64,000 bases of DNA, from assembly GCA_963556195.1 (NCBI GenBank), contig OY744531.1, forward strand, positions 52,864,700-52,928,699, read 5' to 3'. Origin of the DNA: Sepiola atlantica (Eukaryota > Mollusca > Cephalopoda > Sepiida > Sepiolidae). Position numbers and translations under genes: made by a program. Under the pieces are notes generated by a model. It ran no database searches. It had not been told where the DNA came from and saw only the letters and a program-made list of their open reading frames with translations. Shown here one piece after another: positions 13,268-23,895 of the stretch. Each line of letters starts with the position of its first letter. The stretch's first letter is position 1.

Positions 13268-13297
<30 letters not shown>
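13245..13297. repeat. Microsatellite (GAA)n
   Basis: About 17 GAA triplets inside a purine-rich stretch (13,009-13,330). Confidence 0.95.
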
Positions 13298-13299
<2 letters not shown>

Positions 13300-13782
13300 G
13301 AAGCAAAAGAAGAAGACAAAGAAAGTCGAAGAACTCGGAAACGATGATAAATTTAGAAGAAAAACTGAAAATGACAAACGAATAATTATGAAGCGAATCA
13401 TTTTAAAAAAAAATACAATGTCAAATAATCACTATATTAATAAAATGGTGAGACCACTTCTCGTGTATCTCTCTGTGTTCTTCTCTCCTTCACATAATTC
13501 ACACGTTATAATTTTGTATTTACGATTAATTGGTTATTTATTGAAATTAACAATGCAAAAGCATAAAGTAATAAAACGAATATTTAATATTGTTTTTAAA
13601 CAAGTCAGTTTGGGGGGGGGGGAATTGGGAACGCAAAAGCAAACTCGATTTCACGAATTTTCTCGCCAGAAAAATGTAAAAAACAAATAAAATGTGAACT
13701 GAAAACGAATGTCTTTTTTTGTTTCTGAAACTAATATGGAGACTAATACATATTGTGACGCATATTTGCCACTGCCGAGTAA
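13298..13782. other. Noncoding DNA, no gene recognised
   Basis: Nothing notable except a G9 run near 13,613. Confidence 0.5.
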
Positions 13783-13898
13783 GACCCGGCTACTTGTGTA
13801 AAGAAAGCTACACCACATTGAGACCGCAGATGACCCCAAAAATTTGTAACGTTCTCAATGTGGTGTTACTTAGATTTCTTTACACTAGTAGCCGGGTC
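13783..13898. mobile_element. Foldback (MITE-like) element
   Basis: Left arm 13,783-13,823 (GACCCGGCTACT, GTGTAAAGAAA, CACCACATTGAGA) is the imperfect inverted repeat of 13,853-13,898 (TCTCAATGTGGTG, TTTCTTTACAC, AGTAGCCGGGTC), with a ~29-bp loop. The right arm runs into a short TA tract, a common insertion site for such elements. No coding capacity. Confidence 0.7.
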
Positions 13899-15003
13899 AA
13901 TATATATATATATATTGAATGACATAATAAAATAAGAAATTAATCAGATTTCATGAAAGTCCTAAAACAAGGAGTGACACTGCGTCCTTAACTCATGAGT
14001 TTTTAAAAAGAATTTTCTCCTCAGAGGAGCATTACGGCAATGAAATTACTGCAGGTAATAAAAATTAAGATTTGAAAACATATAAAAATATATTAAAAGA
14101 AATAGATTTTAAATATATAAAACATACATTATATTGGCCAAAACACACTTTTTTGTTAAACTTATACAGTTCAACCAAGTCAGAAAGTTTAAAACAATTT
14201 CCAGAAAAATGTCATACAAGTCGATTAAAATCAATCCCGGTAGTGAATGGTAGTCTAAAAACTAAAAAGTTATCCAGGCGGGAAGTTTGCTTGCTATCGA
14301 TGCAGTAGATGACAGTGAGGAGTGTATTCAGGGTGTCTGCAAATTAATAATTAAACCATAGAAAAGGCAAAATAATACAAAAAGTTCAGAAGACCCACTC
14401 GGTGTTGAATATTATAATATCCAATTGAGGGGTCTTAGAAACTGATAGTAGGAGTGTTGCAAACCATAACTTCCTGATCTGACGTATATTGAGAAAAATG
14501 TTATGGAATAAAAATACGCAGTAAGACCCGATCAAAAAACAATGGTCGATAAAATAGGGATTGGAAAATTAAAAATATAATATTCAATGTTCGGCTTAAA
14601 TTTAAAATCAGCAGGAGCCAACTTAAACGTAAACTTAAATGTATGGTCCGAGAAAATGGCAGAATACGAGTTAGCTAAATTCAAACAAATACTTTATTTG
14701 ATATGTAAGCTCATATTAGATAATAATAATTTAAATCACATGATATTTTGTTTTGAATTGCAGAATAAAAACCAAGCATGCAAATCATATGAGGTTACTT
14801 TATTTTCTAAGTTTTTCGAACATTCATACATAGAAAAATGATTAATCAGAATGTATTTGGTAACATACAAGTTCTCAAAGTAAATTGGCTTCGAAACAAT
14901 TGAAAATAATTAAGAATCACTATTCTAGATAAACTAACATAAGCAATTTTTATTAAACAACAAAGCATAAAACATAAAAGTTAAAGTATAATATTTTAGA
15001 ATG
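13899..15003. other. AT-rich noncoding DNA
   Basis: Short AT-rich open frames only, at 14,072-14,308 and 14,587-14,841, with no recognisable domain. Confidence 0.5.
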
Positions 15004-15370
15004 AAAATAATTGTTGAAATAACTAACAATGAATATTATATATAACGAAAATATCTATTATTGTGCAAATAATTAACAACTGATGCATACAAAATAACAG
15101 TAAATAAAAAGAAGAATATGGAATTAAAATAATTGTTGAAATAACTAAAAATGAATATATATAACGAAAATATATATTATTGTGCAAATAATTAACAACT
15201 GATGCATACAAAATAACAGTAAATAAAAAGAAGAATATGGAATAAATAATTGTCCGAATAATAAACAATTAATATTATGTATATATAAACCTACAGCGAA
15301 AAATATTGTCTATTATTAAACAAATAATTAACAACTAATAAATACAGAATTACCACATAAAAAGAGAAAT
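15004..15370. repeat. Tandem repeat, ~120-bp unit, three copies
   Basis: Units start at about 15,004, 15,126 and 15,244. The first two are nearly identical (AAAATAATTGTTGAAATAAC, then CAACTGATGCATACAAAATA). The third is more diverged. Confidence 0.85.
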
Positions 15371-15566
15371 CATAGAATAAAAAAGTGTCTATTACTAATC
15401 GAGCAATATAGTAAATAAGATTATAATAGTAATAAATAAATGAATGAATAATAAATATAGATAGATAACTCTCATCTCTTCCGGTCTCAATATCTTAGTA
15501 GATAAAAATAAAGCACTTCCGATGATTGTTGAAAATGCAATAGAATGTTAAAGTTCAGTGTAATTT

Positions 15567-15608
<42 letters not shown>

Positions 15609-15774
15609 AATCTCAACTGTTAATTTTCACCCGTCCCCTTTTTTTCAAACCTTATTAAAACTTCCTTACACTAAATTTAAACAAACAGACATAACACTCT
15701 AAGCAAATAACGCGCCCAAACGAGAGTGGCACGTGACTTCACATTTTCGAAACAGATGACAGAAGCTGAAGAGA
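15371..15774. other. AT-rich noncoding DNA with a TA microsatellite
   Basis: A (TA)n tract lies at ~15,571-15,604. No other feature is visible. Confidence 0.6.
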
Positions 15775-15832
15775 GCCGGATGGCTAAGTCCTTCCGTGCT
15801 TGAAACCGACGGTACGAATGTTGTACTATTTT
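15775..15832 (+). repeat. Possible tRNA-derived SINE head remnant
   Basis: TGGCTAAGTCC resembles a pol III A box, and CCGACGGTACGAATG about 30 bp downstream resembles a decayed B box. There is no acceptor stem, so it is not a tRNA gene. Weak evidence. Confidence 0.25.
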
Positions 15833-15840
15833 TTCTGTAC

Positions 15841-15878
<38 letters not shown>

Positions 15879-15984
15879 TCATTTATACATGTGTAATATT
15901 ATAGGTGGAAATAATATAATTGCGTATAGATTTTATGTATTTACATAAACAGTGCTCATTGCGTGAGTAAAGCTTAGTAGTAAA

Positions 15985-16111
15985 ATATGAAAATATATAT
16001 ATGGCCATTAAGCTACATAGAGGTTTCCAGGTTTCATCGTTGACGATTCTCTGCGGGGATGAAACACGAACGCCTCTGTGTAGCTTAATAGCCATACATA
16101 TATTTTCATAC
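15985..16111. mobile_element. Foldback (MITE-like) element with nested palindrome
   Basis: The left arm (TATGAAAATATATATATGGC, then ATTAAGCTACATAGAGG) pairs with the right arm at 16,067-16,111 (CCTCTGTGTAGCTTAAT, then GCCATACATATATTTTCATA). Inside, GTTTCATC and GATGAAAC form a second stem, so almost the whole 127 bp folds back on itself. Confidence 0.75.
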
Positions 16112-16123
16112 TTTATTATATAT

Positions 16124-16127
<4 letters not shown>

Positions 16128-16160
<33 letters not shown>

Positions 16161-16212
16161 TAGTGAGAGAGAGAGAGAGAGAGAGGGGGGCGAGAATGAT
16201 AGTGAGAGAGAT
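16128..16212. repeat. GA-rich microsatellite
   Basis: (GA)n tract with interruptions. The Arg-Glu frames over it are artefacts. Confidence 0.9.
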
Positions 16213-16349
16213 AGTGTGATTCGGTGTTATCGGTGAAAAAACAGAGTGTTCAATTACTTGTGCAAGAGCATGCATATATTGGAAACATAGTCGGCATAGA
16301 GAGATCGAAAATATACTTATTAATAATAAGCTGTTCAGCTCTAAGCGGT

Positions 16350-16490
16350 CCCCATCAAGCCTTTTCCCTTCGCTTTGAGAAAGAGTTAGTTTATAGCTAA
16401 CTGCCTAAGGCGCCAGCACGAGGGAATGCCGACGGAGCTGCCCGAATGAATTTTTAAAGGGCCAGAGTGCATTTGTGCGCTAACGCATTC
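16350..16490 (+). repeat. Headless relative of the U2-SINE 3' domain
   Basis: This segment aligns by eye with the 3' half of the U2-headed SINE in its long form (compare 62,830-62,975): a CCTTTTCCC-type stem, GAGTTAGTTTATAGC, CTAACTGCC, AGGCGCC, GGGAATGCCGACGG, GCTGCCC, AATTTTTAA, GGCCAGAGTGC. No U2 head precedes it; the upstream sequence is CTGTTCAGCTCTAAGCGG. It may be a second SINE family sharing this 3' domain, or a truncated chimera. Confidence 0.5.
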
Positions 16491-16764
16491 ACTCCAGCTT
16501 CCGGCCTTTGCGCCACATCGTTTCACGGTGGTAGGGCAGTAATTGCCTAGAAACGTTCGTGCTTAATTCACCGGAAAATCTTCAGGCCATTAATGCTTTC
16601 GCCTGTGAATGTAAAACAAACGCGTCCACGTAGCTTACTTACCATAATTACATTTTCAAACTATGAAGCTCTACTCATGTATTGAGCACTTTTGTTAGTA
16701 AATACTGTAAAATGTATATAGTAAATATATTATTCCATATTATAAGTGTATGTACATGAAATAG

Positions 16765-16829
<65 letters not shown>

Positions 16830-17098
16830 CTGTAGTATCAACACAGCCGTAATCATGGCTTAAATTCAATGTTCCTTTCAAAAGTCGAACTCTCTACGAC
16901 AGTTGCCTTTAAATAGGATTAAACTGCTTCTGATTTACCGAGTTGTTGGCAACGGCTGTGGGGATAAAGACGTTAGAATTTGAGGTTGAAATATAACTCG
17001 TGTTCCGGGGTTCGAGTCCAATTATTCTCTACACAGACGATTTCCGTAAGGATAATACGTATACGTATGTAGATAAAAAACAAATATTCATAATTAAT

Positions 17099-17104
<6 letters not shown>
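16491..17104. other. Noncoding DNA with a TA microsatellite
   Basis: A (TA)n tract lies at ~16,767-16,826. GGGGTTCGAGTCC at ~17,007-17,019 resembles a tRNA T-loop (B box), but I could not place a matching A box or acceptor stem. Confidence 0.5.

Positions 17105-17145
<41 letters not shown>
17105..17145. repeat. Microsatellite (TA)n
   Basis: Pure TA run of about 20 units. Confidence 0.95.
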
Positions 17146-17147
<2 letters not shown>

Positions 17148-17158
17148 GGGGCGTGTGT

Positions 17159-17325
17159 AATTACAGAGGATTAAGACAACATCAGTACCGTCGGTGTCAA
17201 ATCTAAATAAAGGAGACCTAATTTGGTCTCTTATGACCGACTCTCTGAAACAGAGTCTGAAGAGAGTCTTGTTTGGATTTGAAACCGACGGTTCCGATGT
17301 TGTCTTAATCTTCTGTAATCTATTA
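17159..17325. mobile_element. Foldback (MITE-like) element
   Basis: Arms of ~53 bp (left from 17,159: ATTACAGAGGATTAAGACAA; right ending at 17,325 with its inverse) also share CCGTCGGT and TCAAATC as inverted partners. The centre has two more small palindromes (GGAGACCTAATTTGGTCTC, and GACTCTC with GAGAGTC). It lies next to a TA microsatellite. No coding potential. Confidence 0.75.
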
Positions 17326-17640
17326 TATAAACGTCACCTGTCTGTATGGATGTATGTATGTATGGATGTATGTATGTATGTATGTATGTATGTATGTATG
17401 TATGTAGGTCTTCTCCTCCGATACTACCCAACACACGGTCACACGGGTGACATTATTAAAACCAGCCAGCCCCCAGACGTGCTATCTCTGAAAATTGGGG
17501 GGAAACGTTCATATTTTCGTATAGAAATGGCTCGAAACGTTGAGGGGGGGGATGTTTTAAAAAATCAAGACAGAGAACAAAAACGATTTGCGCATGCGTG
17601 AAATATATGTCACTTCCTCAATAAGACCATTTTGAACGCG
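17319..17640 (+). mobile_element. Repeat family with TCTATTATATAA start (Helitron-like?)
   Basis: It starts TCTATTATATAAA, then CACCTGTCTGTATG, then a (TATG)n run (17,352-17,406), then CTTCTCCTCCGA, TACCCAACA and CGGTCACACGGGTGACAT. The same order recurs at 26,812-26,940. A TC start followed by CTGTCTGT-type repeats is reminiscent of Helitron/Helentron 5' ends. No Rep/helicase coding is present, so the class is a guess. Confidence 0.4.
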
Positions 17641-17689
17641 CCAACATACAAACGTAAGTTTACGACTTTTTTTTTATTTGTTTCTGTAA

Positions 17690-18080
17690 TCAACAATTAT
17701 AAACAACTTAATTTTTATTTAAACAAAAAAATTCGCTAATATTATTTGTTTATTAAACGTATCGTAAAAAAATATATATATATATGAGTTTATTATGCAT
17801 TCTGTCCTCGTGGGGAGGCAAGTAATAACTGACACAAAAACATTTTTGTTTAGTTTCCCAACGTGAAACGCAATATATTTTAATAAATAAACAAAATATA
17901 TACATTTTAAAAAATAACCGTACATTGGCCTCACCATCCATAATCAACAATTAAGATCGATAATTTTATTTACAAATATTTCTATAACTTAATTTTTTTG
18001 TTTATTAAACGTATCGTAAAAAAAAAAACACGATATGACTTTATTATGCAAACTCTCTTCGTGGGGAGGCAAGTAAATAT
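17690..18080. repeat. Two-copy direct repeat, ~100 bp
   Basis: AACTTAATTTTT, TTTGTTTATTAAACGTATCG, TTTATTATGCA and TCGTGGGGAGGCAAGTAA occur in the same order at ~17,708-17,827 and ~17,988-18,077. Confidence 0.75.
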
Positions 18081-19210
18081 TTACATTTCTCTTCGTAAGC
18101 CAACTCCAAATACTGTACTCATTCAATTGAATAATATATTTTCTAATTTCATCTTCCATTTCAGACAATTTGGTTGTTTTTCCCAATTACATCTTTCATT
18201 TAAGTGAATTTGCCTACTTAGTTTCATTAACCACACAATCAACCTGGAGATTTCGATGATGACAATGTAGCTTGAAATTTATTTTTATATTCTTTTATAT
18301 AAAATAAAATGAAGACTATAGCAAAAATCTTATTACACATAATCAAAATGAGGACGGTTAAAAAAACGTTTTATTACTAAAACATCACGGTTGAACAATG
18401 TGTTTCTGTGATTGATTAAGTGCTGCAGTTCCTTTTTTAAATTTGTGTTTTTATCTTTTGACACAATTGCACATTCTCAAAAGACACATTAAAATAAAAA
18501 TCACCTATTTAAATATAAAATTGTTTTTGTTTTTTTTCATTATATTCTTGCTTGAAAGTGGTGAACAAACTTAAAATAAATGTTTCAATATATTGAGCAA
18601 TAAACTAATCATTTTTCATAAATATGTTAAGCACATTTTTTTACTATTGTTTTGTTGTTCATGCCTAGGTTTATAATCTGAAACAAACTCTTGAGCAATA
18701 CATTATTACTGCACTAGGAAACTTTCTAAATGTTGTATTTTGTAGAAAACACTGATCAGTTCCCTAGATGCAACAGATGTGTGCAATAATGCAGTAGGAC
18801 ACTCAAAACATAGTAAATGCTGCATTCGGATGTACTTAATACTCTAGATAGAGCAAGTATGTGTTATAATATAGTGTGACTCTTAGTATGTCTTATGGTG
18901 AATCTAACAGTGCACAATATCATAGAGATAGCATGTGTGTAATTTACTAATGGATATATACTAAATCAGAAACTGTTCAATATGTTAGATAGAACAGTGT
19001 AACACTTGGTAAGGTGTACCTGCTTAATCTGTCGGTGTTCTTTACCCTAAATACAGCAGCTTTCTGTAAATTCGGTCTATTCTACTTTTAACTAGAATGA
19101 TCAGTCACCACAATACCACATTTACTCATAACCTTATATTTGCTTTTTGCTTTATTGAACAAGTTGTAAACTTTCATTCTTTTTAGTTTTTACGGACGTT
19201 AACCAAACAC

Positions 19211-19290
19211 TTAGACTGGTACCGACTTCAGTTACCAATTAAGGGTTGTAGCATCCATCTGAACAAATACTAAACTTTGAATTATTTACT
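19211..19290 (-). repeat. Decayed U2-SINE head inside R1
   Basis: On the plus strand, AGACTGGTACCGAC, GTAGCATCCATCTGAACA, AATACTAAACTTTGA matches in order the complement of the SINE head (CAGTATCCATCGGAACAGAT, then ACTACACTTTGATCTTAGCC) with many substitutions. The same remnant is in R2 at 24,998-25,075. Confidence 0.55.
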
Positions 19291-20594
19291 TGCAGAAAAT
19301 ATGAAAAAATTACATTCAAAACAAGGCTTTCAAAAGTGTTCTAAAGTAATAAAAATGTATATCCTACTATAACTAGAATGTTAGTCACCACAACACCACA
19401 TTTACTCATAACACAAATTAGACATAAGACAGTCAGAAGTGTGGGAAAGAGTGTCGTCGGTCATCATTGTTCTAACATATGAAAAAAAATTAATATATAT
19501 ATGTTAAATAACCCAGCTAAGACATTTGTTGCTGAGCAAGGTTAGTGGAAGGTTAACATAAAATAGTAAATTATTTACAGTAAGGTAACATTGGCATTTT
19601 CCCATTAATGTTATCAATAATTAAACACTGCTTTTAATGTTATCCAGTAAAAGAGAATAGCAAATCAGTCAGCATTTTTTTACATTGAAATTTAACAAGT
19701 TCTAGGCGCTTGATTGTGATAGTGCTCTTTTGGCCTCCTTATTTTAAAAGTGCTCATTATCCTACATAGAACGAGTGTTTAATTAAATAGAGTTCAATAT
19801 CCTTGATAGAGCAGGTGTGTTTATTATACACACCATAGCACAGGATTAAAAAAAAAAAAATGATGTTCGGGAAGCAGTCAAACAGTGAAACAGTCAAAGC
19901 TGGAGGTTCGGGAAAAGATTCAGAGCTTGCAGTATATGAAAGAGTCACCCTGATGTTTAAGGAGTCGGAGCCAGCTCTTCAGGAAGTAGTCAGGTCCTAA
20001 TTGTTCGGGTAGGAGTCAGAGCCTGATGTTCAGGAAAGAGTCAAGGCCTGGAGTTCAACCTGAATGGAATATTACGGAGTCTGAGTAGAATGGTATAGGA
20101 AGGGTCCCCATTGTTAGCACTATTATTTATATTCATATAAAATAATGTCTCGATCGGTGAATTTAAAAGAAAAAATTATTCTTCCCCATTGATACCATTT
20201 ATTATATTCATATAAAATATTTAATCGGTGATCAACCTAGGTTATTTAATCTAACGTACACAAACATGAAAGAAGTAAATAGACACCATTATTATCATAA
20301 ACAAAGACTGCTGTCAGAGGGGCCTGATCGACCTAGGTTATTTTATCTAACATACACGGACATGAAGAAGTAAATAAACAAACACCTTTATTAACATTAA
20401 TAATGAAGACAAATATGGTACTTTTAATAGAAATGTTACATTTTTACTCCAGGGAATGGAGAGGTAGTTCAGAGTTTAGGGGAGGCCGGTGATAGTGTAG
20501 CCAGGGTGAATTGGCAACCATGTACGTGACATCTTTTACTCCTGGCAACTGTGGAAGGAGGGCGACTGGAGAAGTGATCCCCTGTGCAACGCCA

Positions 20595-20753
20595 ATAGGT
20601 ACGTATATAGTATGCGCACCGGGGCTGTAATAGGTACGTATATAGCATGTGAACAGGGATGGCGATAAGTACGTACATACCATGCGCACCTGGGCGACAA
20701 TAGATACGGATTTAGCATTCACACCAGAGTGGCGATAGGTACTTATATATTAT
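20595..20753. repeat. 35-bp minisatellite in R1
   Basis: About 4.5 units of ATAGGTACGTATATAGCATG followed by a GCGCACC-like phrase. The matching array in R2 is at ~26,374-26,531. Confidence 0.85.
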
Positions 20754-21045
20754 GTACCTATATAGAAGGCACAGACAGAGGTGGTACTTTTTATAGAAAT
20801 ATGTCATACTTTTGCCCTGGCCAACGTAAGAGGAATGGTGGAGAAGAAACAGCTTTCGCAAAAGGCAAAATGAGAAAGTAGCTGTGAAATTGGGCGACCA
20901 GAGAAGAGAAAAGTAGAAAGATAAAGAGACGGCTATAGAGAAAGGGAGAGAAATCGAAGTTTGAATATAAAGATGTTGAATATAAAGATGTTACACACGT
21001 GATTTTTCTTCTATTCAATAACCTGAGCAACGCCGGGTAGCCCTG

Positions 21046-22178
21046 TCATCATGTTCTTTTTCAGTAAGTCACCAATTTCAAACTCCTCAAGAGTTTTCAG
21101 AATTCTAAATTCATTTTAACTTCCAAAATGACCTAAAGTCTAAATCAGTAAGAATCTAAAATCAACGAATAAACAAAACAAAATTGACAACTGAAATGTG
21201 TAAAACACAATAAAAATTCCAATATTCATTGTCACCATGTTCTATTTCAGTAAGTCACCAATTTGAAACTCCTCAAGAGTTTTCAGAATTCTAAATTCAT
21301 TTTAACTACATTTTTTTATACAAATTACCAATTCTAAAATGACAACTCTCCCAGAGTTTAGAATAATTAAATAATGAATGATGCCCCCCCCCTGAGTTGA
21401 GAATAATTAGAAAATGAATGACACATCTACCAGAGTTGAGAATGACTTAAAAATGAATGACACCTCTCCAGAGTTGAGAATAACTTAAAAATGAATGACA
21501 GTTGAGAATTGACTAAAAGAACATGGTTTTGGTTGCTTAACATCCAAACATGCCTCCCAAAATTCAACCTCTGGTCCCTGTTCTGGGAGGTGGTAACAGG
21601 GTAAAACAGTGTAAATGCTTAGGAGGTTATGGATGTAACTTTACACCAGTTCTTATAGCCCGTTTCACTCTGTATAACCCTGGCTAACGAGGCTCTGGTA
21701 ATGTATTCTTCAACTATTTTGTTTCAAACAAGTATTTTTATTTGCTTGCTATTTATTCTATTAGTTTGTCGATGTTACATTCAATAAACAGCATGTGTAT
21801 TATTCTATTAACTATGCAACACCATATAAATACTGCCACATGATATAAACCAAACCATGCACACAAATGAAGCAAGGGAGACAGTCGGACAGATAGGGGA
21901 AAACAGTCATTATCAGAGAAAATATTTTTGTTTACTTTTTTGGTGCACATTCTTTTTTTTATAATTATTTTCACTTTCTAACTAAATGTTTGAAAACTAT
22001 TAGCACTGAAACTTAGTGAAAACAATGGCACTTTGGTGAGAAGTGAAATGACTGTATAGTCCCATTGAGACTCCCTCGTGAATATAGTAAGGCACCTCAC
22101 CCAACAGGCAATAGTAAATACATCTCCTATTAGAAAGTTACACAAAGGAAAACGTCAACACAAATTTACACTAGAGTA
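21046..22178. other. Noncoding spacer with short direct repeats
   Basis: A ~75-bp direct repeat (CAGTAAGTCACCAATTT, then GAAACTCCTCAAGAGTTTTC) lies at ~21,050-21,125 and ~21,235-21,310. A ~45-bp minisatellite (GAGTTGAGAATNA, then AATGAATGACA) covers ~21,345-21,515. The rest is unrecognised. Confidence 0.65.
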
Positions 22179-22497
22179 TTGATTTACTCCTCTCCAGGAG
22201 TTAGGCACAAGGTCAGTTTTTATCTTACTCCCACAAGTCGGGTTGGGAAAGTGGGGTTTAAAAATTGCCTGGGCAGCCCCGTCGGCATTCCCCGGTAGGG
22301 GTGCCTCAGGCAGTAAGCAATAAACTTACTCCTCCCCAAAGAGGGGAGGCAAAGCCTGGGAAGGGGGACCTCCTAGAACTGCACAGGACAGACCCATAGA
22401 CCGTCGTAAATCAAGCCCCAAAGGCCAAGACGATACCAGTTTATGGGGTGCAGTATCCATGGAACAGATGCTACACTTTGATCTTAGCCAAAAGGCG
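22179..22497 (-). mobile_element. U2-headed SINE, array copy B1
   Basis: Minus-strand unit with U2 head at 22,463-22,497. The full long-form body includes the CCTCCCC/GGGGAGG hairpin and the GGCGCC-GGGAATGCCGACGG domain. The tail is of the same GGAGAGGAGTAAATCAA type as the copy at 11,993. It joins directly to the head end of the next copy. Confidence 0.75.
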
Positions 22498-22836
22498 TTA
22501 TTTAACCCCTACCCACAATAGGAATATGTGACACAAGGTAGGAAAGTGGGATTTGAAAAGCCAGCGCTCGAGAAGGTGAGCACTCTGGCCATTAAAAATT
22601 ACCTGGGCAGCCCCGTCGGCATTCCCCGGTAGGGGCGCCTCAGGCAGTAAGCAATTAACTTACTCCTCCCCAAAGAGGGGAGGTAAAGCCTGAGAGGGTG
22701 GACCTCCTAGAACTGCACAGGACAGATCAGACCAACAGACCGGCGGAAACCAAGCCCCGAAGGCCAAGACAATACCGATCTATGAAGTGCAGTATCCATC
22801 GGAACAGATACTACACTTTGATCTTAGCCAAAAGGC
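22498..22836 (-). mobile_element. U2-headed SINE, array copy B2
   Basis: Same head and body as B1 but with a different 3' tail (GGCCAGAGTGCTCACCTTCT, then GAGCGCTGGC, then CACAAT and GGGTAGGGGTT on the minus strand). The head ends at 22,836 and abuts the tail of B3 with no target-site duplication between them. Confidence 0.75.
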
Positions 22837-23178
22837 GTTATTCAATCCCCACCCACAATAGGAATATGTGACACAAGGTCTGAAAGTGGGATTTGAAAAG
22901 CCAGCGCTCGAGAAGGTGAGCACTCTGGCCATTACAAATTTCCTGGGCAGCCCTGTCGACATTCCCTGACAGGGGCGCCTCAGGCAGCAAGCAATTAACT
23001 TACTCCTCCTCAAAGAGGGGAGGTAAAGCCTGGGAGGGTGGACCTCTTAGAACTGCACAGGACAGATCAGACTCACAGACCGGCGGAAACCAAGCCCCGA
23101 AGGCCAAGACAACACCGATCCATGAAGTGCAGCACCCATCGGAACAGATACCACATTTTGATCTTAGCCAAAAGGCCA
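22837..23178 (-). mobile_element. U2-headed SINE, array copy B3
   Basis: Third head-to-tail unit (342 bp) with the same tail type as B2. Substitutions in the CATAGAC stem (CATGGATC on one side, GGTCTGTG on the other) keep pairing through G-U wobbles. Confidence 0.75.
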
Positions 23179-23895
23179 AGCTATTTTACTACTAAACAAT
23201 ATCTTAGTTCTGTTTCAGTTTGGAATTGCTTAACAGCCTGAGACCCCCCAGTACCAGAAAATCTCAATTGAAGCAGCCTTTTTCAATAGAGTACAGCATT
23301 TGTTCTTTGTAATTTTATATCTTTTACTACAAAACTATCTATTTTTAAACAAACTGCATTTTATCCTTTTCTATTCACAATTCAGAACACCTTTTAAATA
23401 GATTCCTTTATGTTCTATATATTTGATGCTTTCTTTCCTTCAGATTTGATTATCAGAGTCGGGCTATACCACAATTTGAATTAAGAGAAATTCAGACTAC
23501 CCATTACCTTATGCATGGATTAATAGACACCATTTATTCTTATAAACACAGGACTCACTGCTTCAGTTATTTTTTTTGTGAGTGTATAATCTTTATGAAA
23601 AATATCTTTCTAATACATGACTTTAGTTTGATGTATGATTAGTAAAAAAAAAAAAGAAGATCACTGATCATCACAAACGAAGGACTCTGTTCTTGCAATA
23701 ATAACTATGTCATAGCTCTCATGTTTATAATTATCTATTCCTCAAAATCATAAAAGAAAGAACATTCTTTGGGGTGAATTCTTGATGATAGCAAGTCACT
23801 AATAAGAACTTAACACAAACATTTCAGTACTTTCATATTTTGAGTTTTAAAAAGTGATTATTAATGATGTACATTTTTAGCCACATCATTTTTAT
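23179..23895. other. AT-rich noncoding DNA
   Basis: No recognisable feature between the SINE array and repeat R2. Confidence 0.6.

Larger units (their letters stand above)
18111..21045. repeat. 2.9-kb direct repeat, copy R1
   Basis: Nearly identical to 23,896-26,807 (offset ~5.78 kb), beginning TACTGTACTCATTCAATTG and ending GCAACGCCGGGTAGCCCTG. It holds no meaningful open frame. Internal structure: degenerate ~75-85-bp tandem units with CTAGATAGAGC-like phrases (18,680-19,030), a decayed U2-SINE head (19,211-19,290), ~30-bp degenerate repeats of GAGTCAGAGCCTG type (19,865-20,060), a ~110-bp internal duplication around CCTAGGTTATTT (20,225-20,410), and a 35-bp minisatellite (20,595-20,750). 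It may be a nonautonomous transposon or a segmental duplication. Confidence 0.85.

Noticed and set aside
12771..13401. Long Ser-, Phe- or Leu-rich open frames on the minus strand
   Set aside because: They are translations of GTA and GAA microsatellites and purine-rich DNA.
17000..17030. tRNA gene suggested by GGGGTTCGAGTCC
   Set aside because: No A box at proper distance and no acceptor stem. At most a SINE remnant.
20444..20722. Overlapping minus-strand frames in R1 (and 26,115-26,502 in R2), containing YIRTY or YVRTY-type repeats
   Set aside because: They are readings of the 35-bp minisatellite in three frames and differ between R1 and R2 through indels.
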